The position numbers were made by a program, and so were the translations under genes. The notes beneath the pieces were generated by a model. It was not told the origin of the DNA. It was given only the letters and a program-made list of their open reading frames with translations, and did not search any database. From the NCBI GenBank assembly GCA_026988135.1, contig JALSLT010000053.1, forward strand, positions 1 through 14,915: a DNA stretch of 14,915 bases, given 5' to 3'. This document shows positions 6,077 through 13,294 of the stretch, piece by piece. Source of the stretch: Desulfurobacterium sp. (GTDB lineage Bacteria; Aquificota; Aquificia; Desulfurobacteriales; Desulfurobacteriaceae). How positions within the stretch are numbered: the first letter of the stretch is position 1; the number at the start of each line of letters is the position of its first letter.

Positions 6077-6304
6077 ATGTTTGGAATAGGAACAAACGAA
6101 CTGATACTGATACTTATTGTTACACTTTTAATTTTCGGTCCATCCAAATTGCCAGATCTTGCAAAATCTATGGGAAAGGCGATAAGCGAATTCCGTAAAG
6201 CCTCTTCAGGTATTCTTGACGAAGCGGAGAAAAAGGATGAAAAAAGGGTAACGAAAGAGGAAGAACCGGAAAAGATAAAAGTAAAAAATGATAAAGAAGC
6301 TTAG
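6077..6304 (+). CDS. tatA: Sec-independent translocase subunit TatA
   Basis: A 75-residue protein forming the pore-like component for export of folded proteins. It has a single N-terminal membrane helix (about 5-21), the FGPSKLP hinge (20-26) and an amphipathic helix (about 27-45) with KSMGKAISEFRK. A highly charged Lys/Glu tail follows. GGAGGAG lies 3-6 bases before the ATG. It sits 22 bases after trpA and 33 before tatC. No separate tatB is present, so this subunit may fill both roles, as in minimal TatAC systems. Confidence 0.93.
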   Translation: MFGIGTNELILILIVTLLIFGPSKLPDLAKSMGKAISEFRKASSGILDEAEKKDEKRVTKEEEPEKIKVKNDKEA

Positions 6305-6337
6305 GTAAAATTATTCAAATAATGTTAAGGTGGATTT

Positions 6338-7084
6338 ATGTCTGACAGAATACCCGGAACAGATAATGACCATGCACCTGAAGAAGCACCGGTCACCTAT
6401 CATATTGAGGAGTTAAGGTTAAGATTATTCAGGTCCATAATAGCTGTTTTTGTGGGTTTCCTGGTATGCTGGCCGTTTAGAAAAAATTTTTTACTATTCC
6501 TTGAAAAGCCTCTTCCCGATTACCTGAAAGGCAAGTTAGTATTTTTCTCTCCACCGGAAGCGTTTTTTACCGCCTTAAAAATTTGCTTTTTTGGGGGAAT
6601 TTTAATTGCAATGCCTTTCATTCTATATCAGGTATGGAAATTTATAGAACCTGGCTTATTATCACATGAGAAGAAGTTTGCAATTCCATTCATTTTATTC
6701 TCACTTATTTTCTTTTCTACGGGAGTCTCTTTCGCTTATTTTATTATGATTCCGTTCGCTCTTAAATTTCTGTTGGGATTCATGGGAGATCTTCTTGTTC
6801 CACAAATCGGAATAGGAAATTACATCTCATTTATAATTCAGCTGACACTTGCTTTCGGTTTCGTATTTTTACTTCCGGTTATAGTAGGACTTCTTGCAAA
6901 ACTCGGTATTGTAAACAGTAAATTCCTTGAAAAGAACAGAAAGTTTGCTATACTTGTGATATTCGTAGTGGCGGCGATACTGACACCACCTGATATCGTG
7001 TCCCAAACTATGATGGCAATTCCCTTAATGTTTCTTTACGAATTAAGTATAATTGTAGCGAGGGTTCTTGGAAAAAGGCATTAA
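6338..7084 (+). CDS. tatC: Sec-independent translocase subunit TatC
   Basis: A 248-residue six-helix membrane protein that recognises twin-arginine signal peptides. It has HIEELRLRL (22-30), with E25 and R27 corresponding to E. coli E15 and R17. SPPEAFFTALK (71-81), FIEPGLLSHE (102-111, E111 = E103) and ILTPPDIVSQ (214-223) are also present. In the fifth helix the usual FGxxFExPV reads FGFVFLLPV, so Leu178 replaces the conserved buried Glu (E. coli E170). AAGGTGG lies 4 bases before the ATG. It forms a tatA-tatC pair downstream of trpA. Confidence 0.96.
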   Translation: MSDRIPGTDNDHAPEEAPVTYHIEELRLRLFRSIIAVFVGFLVCWPFRKNFLLFLEKPLPDYLKGKLVFFSPPEAFFTALKICFFGGILIAMPFILYQVWKFIEPGLLSHEKKFAIPFILFSLIFFSTGVSFAYFIMIPFALKFLLGFMGDLLVPQIGIGNYISFIIQLTLAFGFVFLLPVIVGLLAKLGIVNSKFLEKNRKFAILVIFVVAAILTPPDIVSQTMMAIPLMFLYELSIIVARVLGKRH

Positions 7085-7227
7085 AACAGCTCGTACGTTA
7101 AAAAACTTTCAAATTCGAGTTCTTTTTTAAAACTTTCAGAATAGCGGATTAGAAACTTTGATATATCAAATTTGTTTTTTAACATATACCAATTTTAAAA
7201 GATTTGACTTACGGAGGAAAACAGGTA
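7085..7227 (+). promoter_or_regulatory. tatC-rho intergenic region with 14-base palindrome
   Basis: A perfect palindrome, TTTGATATATCAAA, lies at 7157-7170, about 57 bases before the rho start. Its left half includes TTGATA, which could be a -35, but no good -10 follows at a normal distance. Upstream, an AT-rich hairpin with a bulge (AAAAAACT 7100-7107 with AGTTCTTTTTT 7118-7128) could end the tat transcript weakly. GGAGG lies 10 bases before the rho ATG. All functions here are tentative. Confidence 0.35.
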
Positions 7228-8499
7228 ATGACACAGAAAACTTCGGAGATACTCACTCTCGAAAAACTTCAAAATATGAGTATCTTTGACCTTAGGAAAA
7301 TCGCAAAAAATCTTGGAGTTGATGTAAAATCGGTAAAAAAGCAGGAGCTCGTTTTCAAAATACTTGAAGAAAACGCCAGAAAGAAGGGTGATATATATAA
7401 AATCGGTGTCCTTGAAGTTCTCCCTGACGGATTCGGCTTTTTAAGATCTCCGGGAAATAACTACCTTCCGAATTCAACCGACATATATGTTTCGCCTTCT
7501 CAGGTAAGAAAATTCGGTTTAAGAACGGGAGATACCATAGCGGGGGAAGTTAGACCACCGAAAGAGGGTGAAAAATATTTCGCTCTTTTAAAAGTAGATG
7601 CCGTTAATTGGGAACCTCTTGAAAAAGCAAAATTAAGACCGCATTTTGATAATCTTACTCCTCTTCATCCGACAGAAAGATTTCGCCTTGAGACAGTTCC
7701 CGAAGAATTGCCAACAAGAGTTATCGACCTTATAACACCAATAGGAAAAGGACAGAGAGGTCTCGTAGTGGCTCCTCCGAGAGCGGGAAAGACAGTTCTT
7801 CTCCAAAAAATGGCAAACGCCATAAAAACAAATGACCCCGACACCTATCTGATTATTCTTCTTATAGATGAAAGGCCTGAAGAAGTTACCGATATGAAAA
7901 GGAATACCCTTGCAGATGAAGTTATAAGCTCCACTTTCGACGAACCACCGGAAAGACACGCCCAAGTGGCGGAAATAATCATAGAAAAGGCAAAAAGACT
8001 TATAGAACACAAAAGAGACGTAGTCATACTATTGGATAGTTTGACAAGACTTGCCAGAGCTTACAACACTTTAACACCTCCAAGCGGGAAAATTCTTTCG
8101 GGCGGTATTGACGCTCATGCTTTTCATAAACCTAAAAGGTTTTTCGGCGCGGCAAGGAATATAGAAGAAGGAGGCAGCTTAACCATTATAGCCACAGCCC
8201 TCATAGAGACGGGAAGTAGAATGGATGATGTTATTTTTGAAGAGTTCAAAGGTACGGGTAACATGGAGATTGTACTTGATAGACAACTTGTGGAAAGGAG
8301 AACCTTCCCTGCAATAAATATCCATAAATCCGGAACGAGAAAAGAAGAGCTGCTCCTTTCCGACTGGGAGCTAAACAGAGTTTGGATACTGAGGAGACTC
8401 CTTACCAGCATGGCTCCGGTTGAATCTATGGAGTTTCTACTTGATAAATTTAGAAAATACAAAACCAACGAAGAATTTTTAAAAGCAATGAACGCTTAA
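7228..8499 (+). CDS. rho: Transcription termination factor Rho
   Basis: A 423-residue hexameric RNA-dependent ATPase that ends transcription. Residues 1-50 form the N-terminal helical domain. Residues 55-130 form the RNA-binding cold-shock-like fold with DGFGFLRSPGNNYLP. The motor domain has Walker A APPRAGKT (182-189), Walker B DVVILLD (264-270), the Q-loop/R-loop region SGGIDAHAFHKPKRFFGAARN, and HKSGTRKEELL with R371, matching the arginine finger region (E. coli R366). The ATG at 7228 follows GGAGG; an in-frame TTG at 7204 lies upstream of it. There is no large insertion. gmhA follows after 10 bases, so the two are likely cotranscribed. Confidence 0.98.
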   Translation: MTQKTSEILTLEKLQNMSIFDLRKIAKNLGVDVKSVKKQELVFKILEENARKKGDIYKIGVLEVLPDGFGFLRSPGNNYLPNSTDIYVSPSQVRKFGLRTGDTIAGEVRPPKEGEKYFALLKVDAVNWEPLEKAKLRPHFDNLTPLHPTERFRLETVPEELPTRVIDLITPIGKGQRGLVVAPPRAGKTVLLQKMANAIKTNDPDTYLIILLIDERPEEVTDMKRNTLADEVISSTFDEPPERHAQVAEIIIEKAKRLIEHKRDVVILLDSLTRLARAYNTLTPPSGKILSGGIDAHAFHKPKRFFGAARNIEEGGSLTIIATALIETGSRMDDVIFEEFKGTGNMEIVLDRQLVERRTFPAINIHKSGTRKEELLLSDWELNRVWILRRLLTSMAPVESMEFLLDKFRKYKTNEEFLKAMNA

Positions 8500-8509
8500 G
8501 GAATAAAAG

Positions 8510-9091
8510 ATGAGAGAACTTATCTACTACTCCTTTACGGAAAGTGCCGATATAAAAAGAGCTTTTATCCAGGAAAACAGCGAGCAACTGTTTGAAGTTT
8601 TCACAAAAATTGCAGAAAGATTAAAAAAAGGAAAAACTCTCTTTATATGCGGTAACGGGGGTTCCGCCGCAGATTCCCAGCATATAGCAGCCGAACTCGT
8701 AGGAAGGTTTCTCTTAGATAGAAAACCGCTACCTGCGGTTGCCCTTACAACTGACACTTCTATTCTTACGGCTATCGGAAACGATTTCGGATTAGATATG
8801 ATTTTCCAGCGACAAATAGAAGCGTTAGGAAAGGAAGGGGATATTCTACTTGGAATAAGTACCAGCGGAAATTCGGAAAATGTTATAAAAGCCGTTCTTA
8901 AAGCAAAAGATAAGGGACTTTTAACCGTAGCTTTTCTCGGAAAAGATGGGGGAAAATTGAAAGAACTTGTGGATTTCCCGTTAATCGTAAAATCCTTTTC
9001 CACCCCGAGAATTCAAGAAATCCATATAACATTAGGACACGTTCTCTGTGATTTTGTAGAAAAATACATTTTCAAAAGGAAACCTTCTTGA
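8510..9091 (+). CDS. gmhA: Sedoheptulose-7-phosphate isomerase (phosphoheptose isomerase)
   Basis: A 193-residue SIS-domain enzyme that converts sedoheptulose 7-phosphate to D-glycero-manno-heptose 7-phosphate, the first step to the heptose of the LPS core. Visible motifs are CGNGGSAADSQHIAAELVGRF (47-67), GNDFGLD, STSGNSENV (117-125) and STPRIQEIHI (164-173). The expected zinc ligands H58, E62, Q169 and H177 keep the spacing known from characterised GmhA, and E62 and H177 are also catalytic. It starts with AAGGA upstream and follows rho by 10 bases. No other heptose genes are nearby. It supports an LPS-bearing cell. Confidence 0.93.
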   Translation: MRELIYYSFTESADIKRAFIQENSEQLFEVFTKIAERLKKGKTLFICGNGGSAADSQHIAAELVGRFLLDRKPLPAVALTTDTSILTAIGNDFGLDMIFQRQIEALGKEGDILLGISTSGNSENVIKAVLKAKDKGLLTVAFLGKDGGKLKELVDFPLIVKSFSTPRIQEIHITLGHVLCDFVEKYIFKRKPS

Positions 9092-9110
9092 AATTTTTTG
9101 TCCGCTTAAG

Positions 9111-9119
9111 TGATATAAT
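9111..9119 (+). promoter_or_regulatory. Extended -10 promoter for the ADH synthase gene
   Basis: TG-A-TATAAT is a perfect -10 hexamer (9114-9119) with the TGn extension. No matching -35 is seen at 16-18 bases; TTGAAA lies 20 bases upstream of the hexamer. Transcription would begin near 9126, about 36 bases before the start codon. Confidence 0.6.
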
Positions 9120-9161
9120 TTTTCTTTGTAAAATCGACCTTTTACGTGGAGGAGTCTGGGA

Positions 9162-9959
9162 ATGAAAATAGGGAAAGCGATAAGAATCGAAAGAATACTC
9201 AACCGGGAAACAGGCAACACTGTGATAATTCCTATGGATCACGGCGTCTCAATGGGACCTATTCCAGGCATCATAAATATAAGAGAATCAATAGATAAAG
9301 TGGCAAACGGTGGAGCAAATGCAATAATTATTCACAAAGGTCTTGTCAGACACGGCCACAGAAAAGGTGGCAAAGATGTCGGGCTTATAATTCATCTCTC
9401 GGCAAGTACGTCCCTATCTCCGCAACCAAATTCAAAAGTGATTGTTTGCTCTGTAGAAGAAGCGATAAAAATCGGAGCGGACGGTGTTTCTGTACATGTG
9501 AACCTTGGAGACGCAAACGAAGATAAAATGCTTGAAGATTTGGGAATGATAGCGGAAAGTTGTCTCGAATGGGGAATGCCCCTTATCGCCATGATGTATG
9601 CAAGAGGAGAACACATTAAAAATCCGTTTGACCCTGATGTTGTAGCTCACTGTGCAAGAGTTGCTGCTGAAGTTGGCGCCGATATTGTAAAAGTAGCATA
9701 CACAGGAGATTCCGATTCATTTGAAAAAGTTGTCAAAGGTTGTCCCATTCCCGTAGTTATAGCAGGTGGACCTAAAATGGGAAGCGATATAGAAATCCTC
9801 GAGATGGTTGAGGGTGCTATGAAAGCCGGTGGTGCCGGAGTTTCCATAGGAAGAAATGCTTTCCAGCATGAAAATCCCGGGAAAATAGTTAAAGCCATAT
9901 CTATGATAGTTCATGAAAGGAGAACTGCAAAAGAAGCATCTGAACTTCTTGAAAAATAA
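9162..9959 (+). CDS. 2-amino-3,7-dideoxy-D-threo-hept-6-ulosonate (ADH) synthase family aldolase
   Basis: A 265-residue TIM-barrel class I aldolase, closest by eye to archaeal MJ0400. That enzyme condenses a 6-deoxy-ketohexose phosphate with aspartate semialdehyde, the first step of the alternative route to 3-dehydroquinate and aromatic amino acids. MDHGVSMGPI (25-34) carries D26, MMYARGEHI carries Y146, and GADIVK carries the Schiff-base K177. All three keep a constant 7-residue offset from the MJ0400 catalytic Asp33, Tyr153 and Lys184. Long stretches such as GLIIHLS and AGGPK are near-identical to the archaeal protein as I recall it. GGAGGAG lies 7 bases before the ATG. It has its own promoter. 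The alternative is a DhnA/FbaB-type fructose-bisphosphate aldolase, less likely from the sequence. No DHQ synthase II gene is in the window. Confidence 0.85.
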   Translation: MKIGKAIRIERILNRETGNTVIIPMDHGVSMGPIPGIINIRESIDKVANGGANAIIIHKGLVRHGHRKGGKDVGLIIHLSASTSLSPQPNSKVIVCSVEEAIKIGADGVSVHVNLGDANEDKMLEDLGMIAESCLEWGMPLIAMMYARGEHIKNPFDPDVVAHCARVAAEVGADIVKVAYTGDSDSFEKVVKGCPIPVVIAGGPKMGSDIEILEMVEGAMKAGGAGVSIGRNAFQHENPGKIVKAISMIVHERRTAKEASELLEK

Positions 9960-9965
9960 TACCGT

Positions 9966-9983
9966 AGGGGGTTCAATCCCCCT
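9966..9983. terminator. Hairpin between convergent genes
   Basis: AGGGGG (9966-9971) pairs perfectly with CCCCCT (9978-9983) around the loop TTCAAT. It lies 6 bases after the ADH synthase stop and spans the carbonic-anhydrase stop (9973-9975). On the minus strand TATTATTTTT follows a few bases later; on the plus strand no T tract follows. It may act in either direction but is not a textbook terminator. A palindrome, CGATATATCG, lies alongside at 9987-9996. Confidence 0.45.
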
Positions 9984-10491
9984 TCTCGATATATCGGTTT
10001 TTATAATCCACATACCTTAAAGCATGTTTTTTTAGATTTTCTATTTCTTCCTCCGTAAGTTTCCTAACAACCTTGCCTGGAGAACCCATAATCAAACTTC
10101 CCGGAGGATATTCTTTACCAGGAGGAATCAAGGTTCCCGCAGCAACAATAGAGCCTTCATTTATAATCACATTATCAAGGACTATGGCCCCAATTCCTAT
10201 CAAACACCTATCTTTTATAGTGCAACCGTGAAGTTTTACTCCATGACCAACAGTAACGTAATCTCCGATAATCGTCGGAGCCGTCCCGTTTGTTACATGC
10301 ACTATCGAGCCGTCCTGAACGGAAGTCCACTTTCCTATTTTAATGTAATTGACGTCCCCCCTGATAACCGTTTTATACCAGATACTGCTTTCATCTCCAA
10401 CGGTTATATCCCCTATTATGACAGCATCTTCCGCGATAAATACTCTCTCTCCTATTCGGGGAAATTTATCCTCAAACTCTTTTATTATCAT
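9973..10491 (-). CDS. Gamma-carbonic-anhydrase-like protein (left-handed beta helix)
   Basis: A 172-residue protein with hexapeptide repeats forming a left-handed beta helix, probably trimeric. It has the gamma-carbonic anhydrase set: R44-G-D46, SVQDGSIVH with H65, and GHGVKLHG with H83 and H88, which would bind the metal between subunits. GSLIMGSPGKVVRKLTEEE (131-149) is the usual C-terminal turn before the closing helix. The ATG at 10491 has AAGGAG 6 bases upstream, overlapping the stop region of the preceding small gene. A TTG extension to 10533 overlaps that gene and is rejected. Members may hydrate CO2 or act on acyl-CoA compounds, so the activity is not certain. It ends the cysS unit. 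Confidence 0.88.
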   Translation of the reverse strand: MIIKEFEDKFPRIGERVFIAEDAVIIGDITVGDESSIWYKTVIRGDVNYIKIGKWTSVQDGSIVHVTNGTAPTIIGDYVTVGHGVKLHGCTIKDRCLIGIGAIVLDNVIINEGSIVAAGTLIPPGKEYPPGSLIMGSPGKVVRKLTEEEIENLKKHALRYVDYKNRYIEKGD

Positions 10492-10501
10492 CCCATTCTC
10501 C

Positions 10502-10678
10502 TTAATATCCGCTACCTCTGGTAAAAACCGCAAGAAGCCACACTATAAACGAAAAAATAGCAGAAATGATAAGAAGCCACTTCATAAACACTGCAAACTT
10601 TTTATACCTTACAACTACGGAATCTTCTTCCTCTTTTTTTACCTTTTCCTTATAGTAATCCCTATCGTACATCCCCAT
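10502..10678 (-). CDS. Small single-pass membrane protein, 58 residues
   Basis: A short gene between cysS and the carbonic-anhydrase-like gene. The N-terminal 27 residues are strongly charged (MGMYDRDYYKEKVKKEEED and so on). Residues about 28-52 are hydrophobic (FAVFMKWLLIISAIFSFIVW, then LLAVF), a clear single membrane helix. The tail is TRGSGY. The ATG at 10678 directly follows the cysS stop (TAGATG), with GGGGTG 5 bases upstream; a second ATG two codons later is an alternative. The stop (10502-10504) merges into the ribosome site of the next gene, and the spacing is typical of a real operon member. I recognise no family. Possible roles are a membrane anchor or small regulator, with nothing to decide between them. 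Confidence 0.75.
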   Translation of the reverse strand: MGMYDRDYYKEKVKKEEEDSVVVRYKKFAVFMKWLLIISAIFSFIVWLLAVFTRGSGY

Positions 10679-12100
10679 CTATTCACCCCTTTTATAAATT
10701 GTTCCCGAAGGTAAATCTTCAAGAACAACATCTATCTCTTTTAAACGGTCCCTAATTTTATCGGCAAGAATAAAGTTTTTTCCCTTTCTTAAATCTTCTC
10801 TTATCTCTATCAGTAAATTTATCAGCTTGTCTTCAACAAACCTTCCTTCTGTTTCTGCAAACAATCTAAATCCCAAAATTTTTAGGGCTTCTTCAATAAA
10901 ATTCACCCCTTCTGTTAAAGTCTTTTTTTCCGTGGTGGAAATTTTCCCTTCTTTAACGGCTTTATCTTTCCTTTTATTTATCTCTTTTCCCAGTTCAAAT
11001 AGAACACCAAGTGCCTTTGCAGTGTTAAAATCATCATCCATCGCGGATTCAAAAAGTTCTTTGTATTTTTTGACATCCATAGAACTTCCTTCTATTTCAA
11101 CTTCAGATAGAGTACTTATAATTTCCTTTGAAAGAATAATGTTTTTCAGTCTTTCAAAAGCAGCTTTGCTTTGATTTAACCTTTCAAATGAAAAATCAAT
11201 AGGACTTCTATAATGTGTCGTCAGAAGAAACAACCTTAAAACATCGGGGGGAAATTTTGAAAGTATCTCCTTAACGGTGAAAAAGTTTCCGAGAGATTTA
11301 CTCATCTTCTCACTGTTTACCATCACAAAGCCATTGTGCATCCAGTATTTAACAAACGGTTTTCCGGTATATGTCTCCGACTGTGCAATCTCATTTTCGT
11401 GATGAGGAAAAATAAGGTCAAGACCTCCTCCATGAATATCCATCGTTTCTCCTAAATATTTCATGGACATAGCCGAACATTCAATATGCCATCCCGGCCT
11501 TCCTTTTCCCCACGGAGAATTCCAACCGGGCTCGTTCTCCTCAGAAGCTTTCCATAGAGCAAAATCAAGAGGGTCTTTCTTTCTATCCCCGGGAGCTATC
11601 CGCGCACCAGCAAGAAGTTCATCAATCTTTCGTCTGGATAATTTTCCGTATTCCGGAAACTTCTTCACGGAAAAGTAAACATCTCCACCGGACTCATAAG
11701 CAAATCCTTTTTCTATTAAACCTTTAATCATATCTATAATTTCAGATATGTGTCGGGTAACTCTGGGTTTGAATGTCGGTTCTTTTATGTTTAAGATTCT
11801 CATATCATCTTCAAAAGAATCTATATACTTTTGGGCTATATCTTCCCAAGGAGCATTCTTTTCCATAGCCCTTTTAATAATTTTGTCATCTATATCGGTA
11901 TAGTTTCTAACTACAATAACTTCGTAACCTCTATATTCAAGCCATCTGATAACAATATCAAAAACCACGGCGCTTCTTGCATGACCTATATGAGCATCAT
12001 CATAAACGGTAGGACCGCACACATACATCTTAATTTTATCTTTCTCAATCGGAAAAAATCTCTCTTTCTCCTCAGTTAAAGTATTAAAAACCTTTACCAT
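10679..12100 (-). CDS. cysS: Cysteinyl-tRNA synthetase
   Basis: A 473-residue class I aminoacyl-tRNA synthetase that charges tRNA-Cys. The start MVKVFNTLTEEKE and CGPTVYDDAHIGHARS (28-43) show the HIGH motif (37-40). KMSKS is at 265-269. The zinc ligands that select cysteine are present: C28, C208 (WHIECSAM), H233 and E237 (PHHENE). The C-terminal anticodon-binding helices are complete and the length is normal. GGAG precedes the ATG, and prfB ends 11 bases upstream, so the two are cotranscribed. Confidence 0.98.
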   Translation of the reverse strand: MVKVFNTLTEEKERFFPIEKDKIKMYVCGPTVYDDAHIGHARSAVVFDIVIRWLEYRGYEVIVVRNYTDIDDKIIKRAMEKNAPWEDIAQKYIDSFEDDMRILNIKEPTFKPRVTRHISEIIDMIKGLIEKGFAYESGGDVYFSVKKFPEYGKLSRRKIDELLAGARIAPGDRKKDPLDFALWKASEENEPGWNSPWGKGRPGWHIECSAMSMKYLGETMDIHGGGLDLIFPHHENEIAQSETYTGKPFVKYWMHNGFVMVNSEKMSKSLGNFFTVKEILSKFPPDVLRLFLLTTHYRSPIDFSFERLNQSKAAFERLKNIILSKEIISTLSEVEIEGSSMDVKKYKELFESAMDDDFNTAKALGVLFELGKEINKRKDKAVKEGKISTTEKKTLTEGVNFIEEALKILGFRLFAETEGRFVEDKLINLLIEIREDLRKGKNFILADKIRDRLKEIDVVLEDLPSGTIYKRGE

Positions 12101-12111
12101 CTACTGTTCTC

Positions 12112-13228
12112 CTATCTGGATTCGGCCTTCTGTTTCAAATAACCCTCAATAAACAGATCTATATCTCCGTCCATAACTGCATTAACATTTGACGTTTCTA
12201 TCCCTGTTCTATGATCTTTCACCATCTGATAGGGCTGAAAAACGTAAGATCGAATCTGGTTTCCCCAGGATATCTCTTTATGTTCCCCTTTCGCTAGAAC
12301 AAGTTTTTCTTCACGCTTTCTTATTTCCAGTTCATATAATCTAGCTTTTAAAATTTTCATCGCCCTAACTCTGTTCTGTATCTGGGAACGCTCACTTTGA
12401 CAAGTTACCACAATACTCGTAGGAGTATGGGTAATCCTTACTGCAGAATCGGTTTTATTTACATGCTGTCCGCCCGCTCCCGAAGCCCTATAGGTATCAA
12501 CCCTCAAATCTTCATCTTTTATATCAATCTCTATATTATCTTCTATCTCGGGAACAACTATAACTCCACAGAATGAGGTATGTCTCCTTGCATTTGAATC
12601 AAAGGGAGATATTCTAACCAAACGATGGGCCCCGTGCTCCGCTTTTAAAAATCCATAAGCAAAAGGTCCTTTTATCTCTAAAGTAGAACTTTTTATTCCC
12701 GCTTCTTCGTTTTCCTGAAGATCTATGATTTCCGCCTCAAATCCCTTTTTTTCCGCCCACCTAAGATACATTCTCATAAGCATCCCAGCCCAATCGCAAC
12801 TTTCCGTTCCACCTGCTCCTGCATGAATTGTAATAATCGCATTATTTTTATCCATCTCTCCAGACAATAGAGTTCTTATCTCAACTTTTTTAAGCTTCCT
12901 TTTAAGATTATTTATAGTATTTTCCGCTTCTTCAAGAATAGATTCGTCATTCTCCTCTTCCACCATTTCAAAAAGAACCTCTATCTCTTCGATAGATTCT
13001 TTAAGGGTATCCCACAACTTAATTTCAGATTCTATACTATTCCTTTCCTGAGAAACCTTTTGCGCACGTTCCCTATCATCCCAAAAATCAGGAGCAGACA
13101 TCTTTTTCTCAAGCTCTTTAAGTCTATTTTCTTCGTTAGGTAAGTCAAAAATACCCCCGTAACTCTTCAAACTTATCTTTTAACCTCAAATACTCCTCTT
13201 TCAATTCCTGAAGTTTCTCTATAAGCAT
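12112..13228 (-). CDS. prfB: Peptide chain release factor 2, made by programmed +1 frameshift
   Basis: RF2 releases finished chains at UGA and UAA. The first frame starts at ATG 13228 with AAGGAGG upstream. It encodes 27 residues ending LRGYF, then meets UGA (13145-13147). A +1 shift continues at GAC (13144-13146) for 344 more residues, 371 in total, close to the 365 of E. coli. Across the junction LRGYF-DLPNEENRLKE aligns with E. coli LRGYL-DYDAKKERLEE. The codon-recognition tripeptide SPF (207-209) and the GGQ loop (252-254) are each two residues from the E. coli positions (205-207 and 250-252). In-frame starts inside the second frame would lose the N-terminal helix and lack a ribosome site. 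cysS follows after 11 bases. The frameshift gives autoregulation: scarce RF2 slows termination at UGA and favours the shift. Confidence 0.96.
13144..13159 (-). promoter_or_regulatory. prfB programmed +1 frameshift site
   Basis: The minus strand reads CGG GGG TAT TTT TGA C. The internal Shine-Dalgarno-like run of five G sits 3 bases before the slip codon, as in E. coli (AGG GGG TAT CTT TGA C). The in-frame UGA with a following C is also conserved. The slip codon is UUU, not the usual CUU. tRNA-Phe can re-pair exactly on UUU one base downstream. Confidence 0.93.
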
Positions 13229-13258
13229 AAGACCTCCTTAAAACCTCTATTCAGTGTT

Positions 13259-13286
13259 AAATTAGAACGTATTCATTCTTTTTCAA
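13259..13286 (-). promoter_or_regulatory. Candidate prfB promoter
   Basis: The minus strand shows TTGAAA (13281-13286), a 16-base spacer and TAATTT (13259-13264), within the 66-base gap after the signalling gene. The -10 is weak. prfB could also be read through from the upstream gene. Confidence 0.35.
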
Positions 13287-13294
13287 GATGTTAA

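Noticed and set aside
8124..9003. Long open frames antisense to rho and gmhA
   Set aside because: They are Ser/Pro-rich mirror frames of strongly conserved genes, with no ribosome sites and no recognisable domains.
9967..9982. GGGGGTTCAATCCCCC resembles a tRNA T-arm
   Set aside because: The loop has 6 bases instead of 7, and no acceptor, D or anticodon arm can be found on either side. It is taken as an intergenic hairpin.
10492..10533. N-terminal extension of the carbonic-anhydrase-like protein from a TTG
   Set aside because: It overlaps the small membrane protein gene, and AAGGAG at 6 bases favours the ATG at 10491.
13144..13150. Frame break in prfB as a pseudogene or sequencing error
   Set aside because: The break sits exactly at the known RF2 frameshift position, with the G run, UGA C and the flanking protein sequence conserved.
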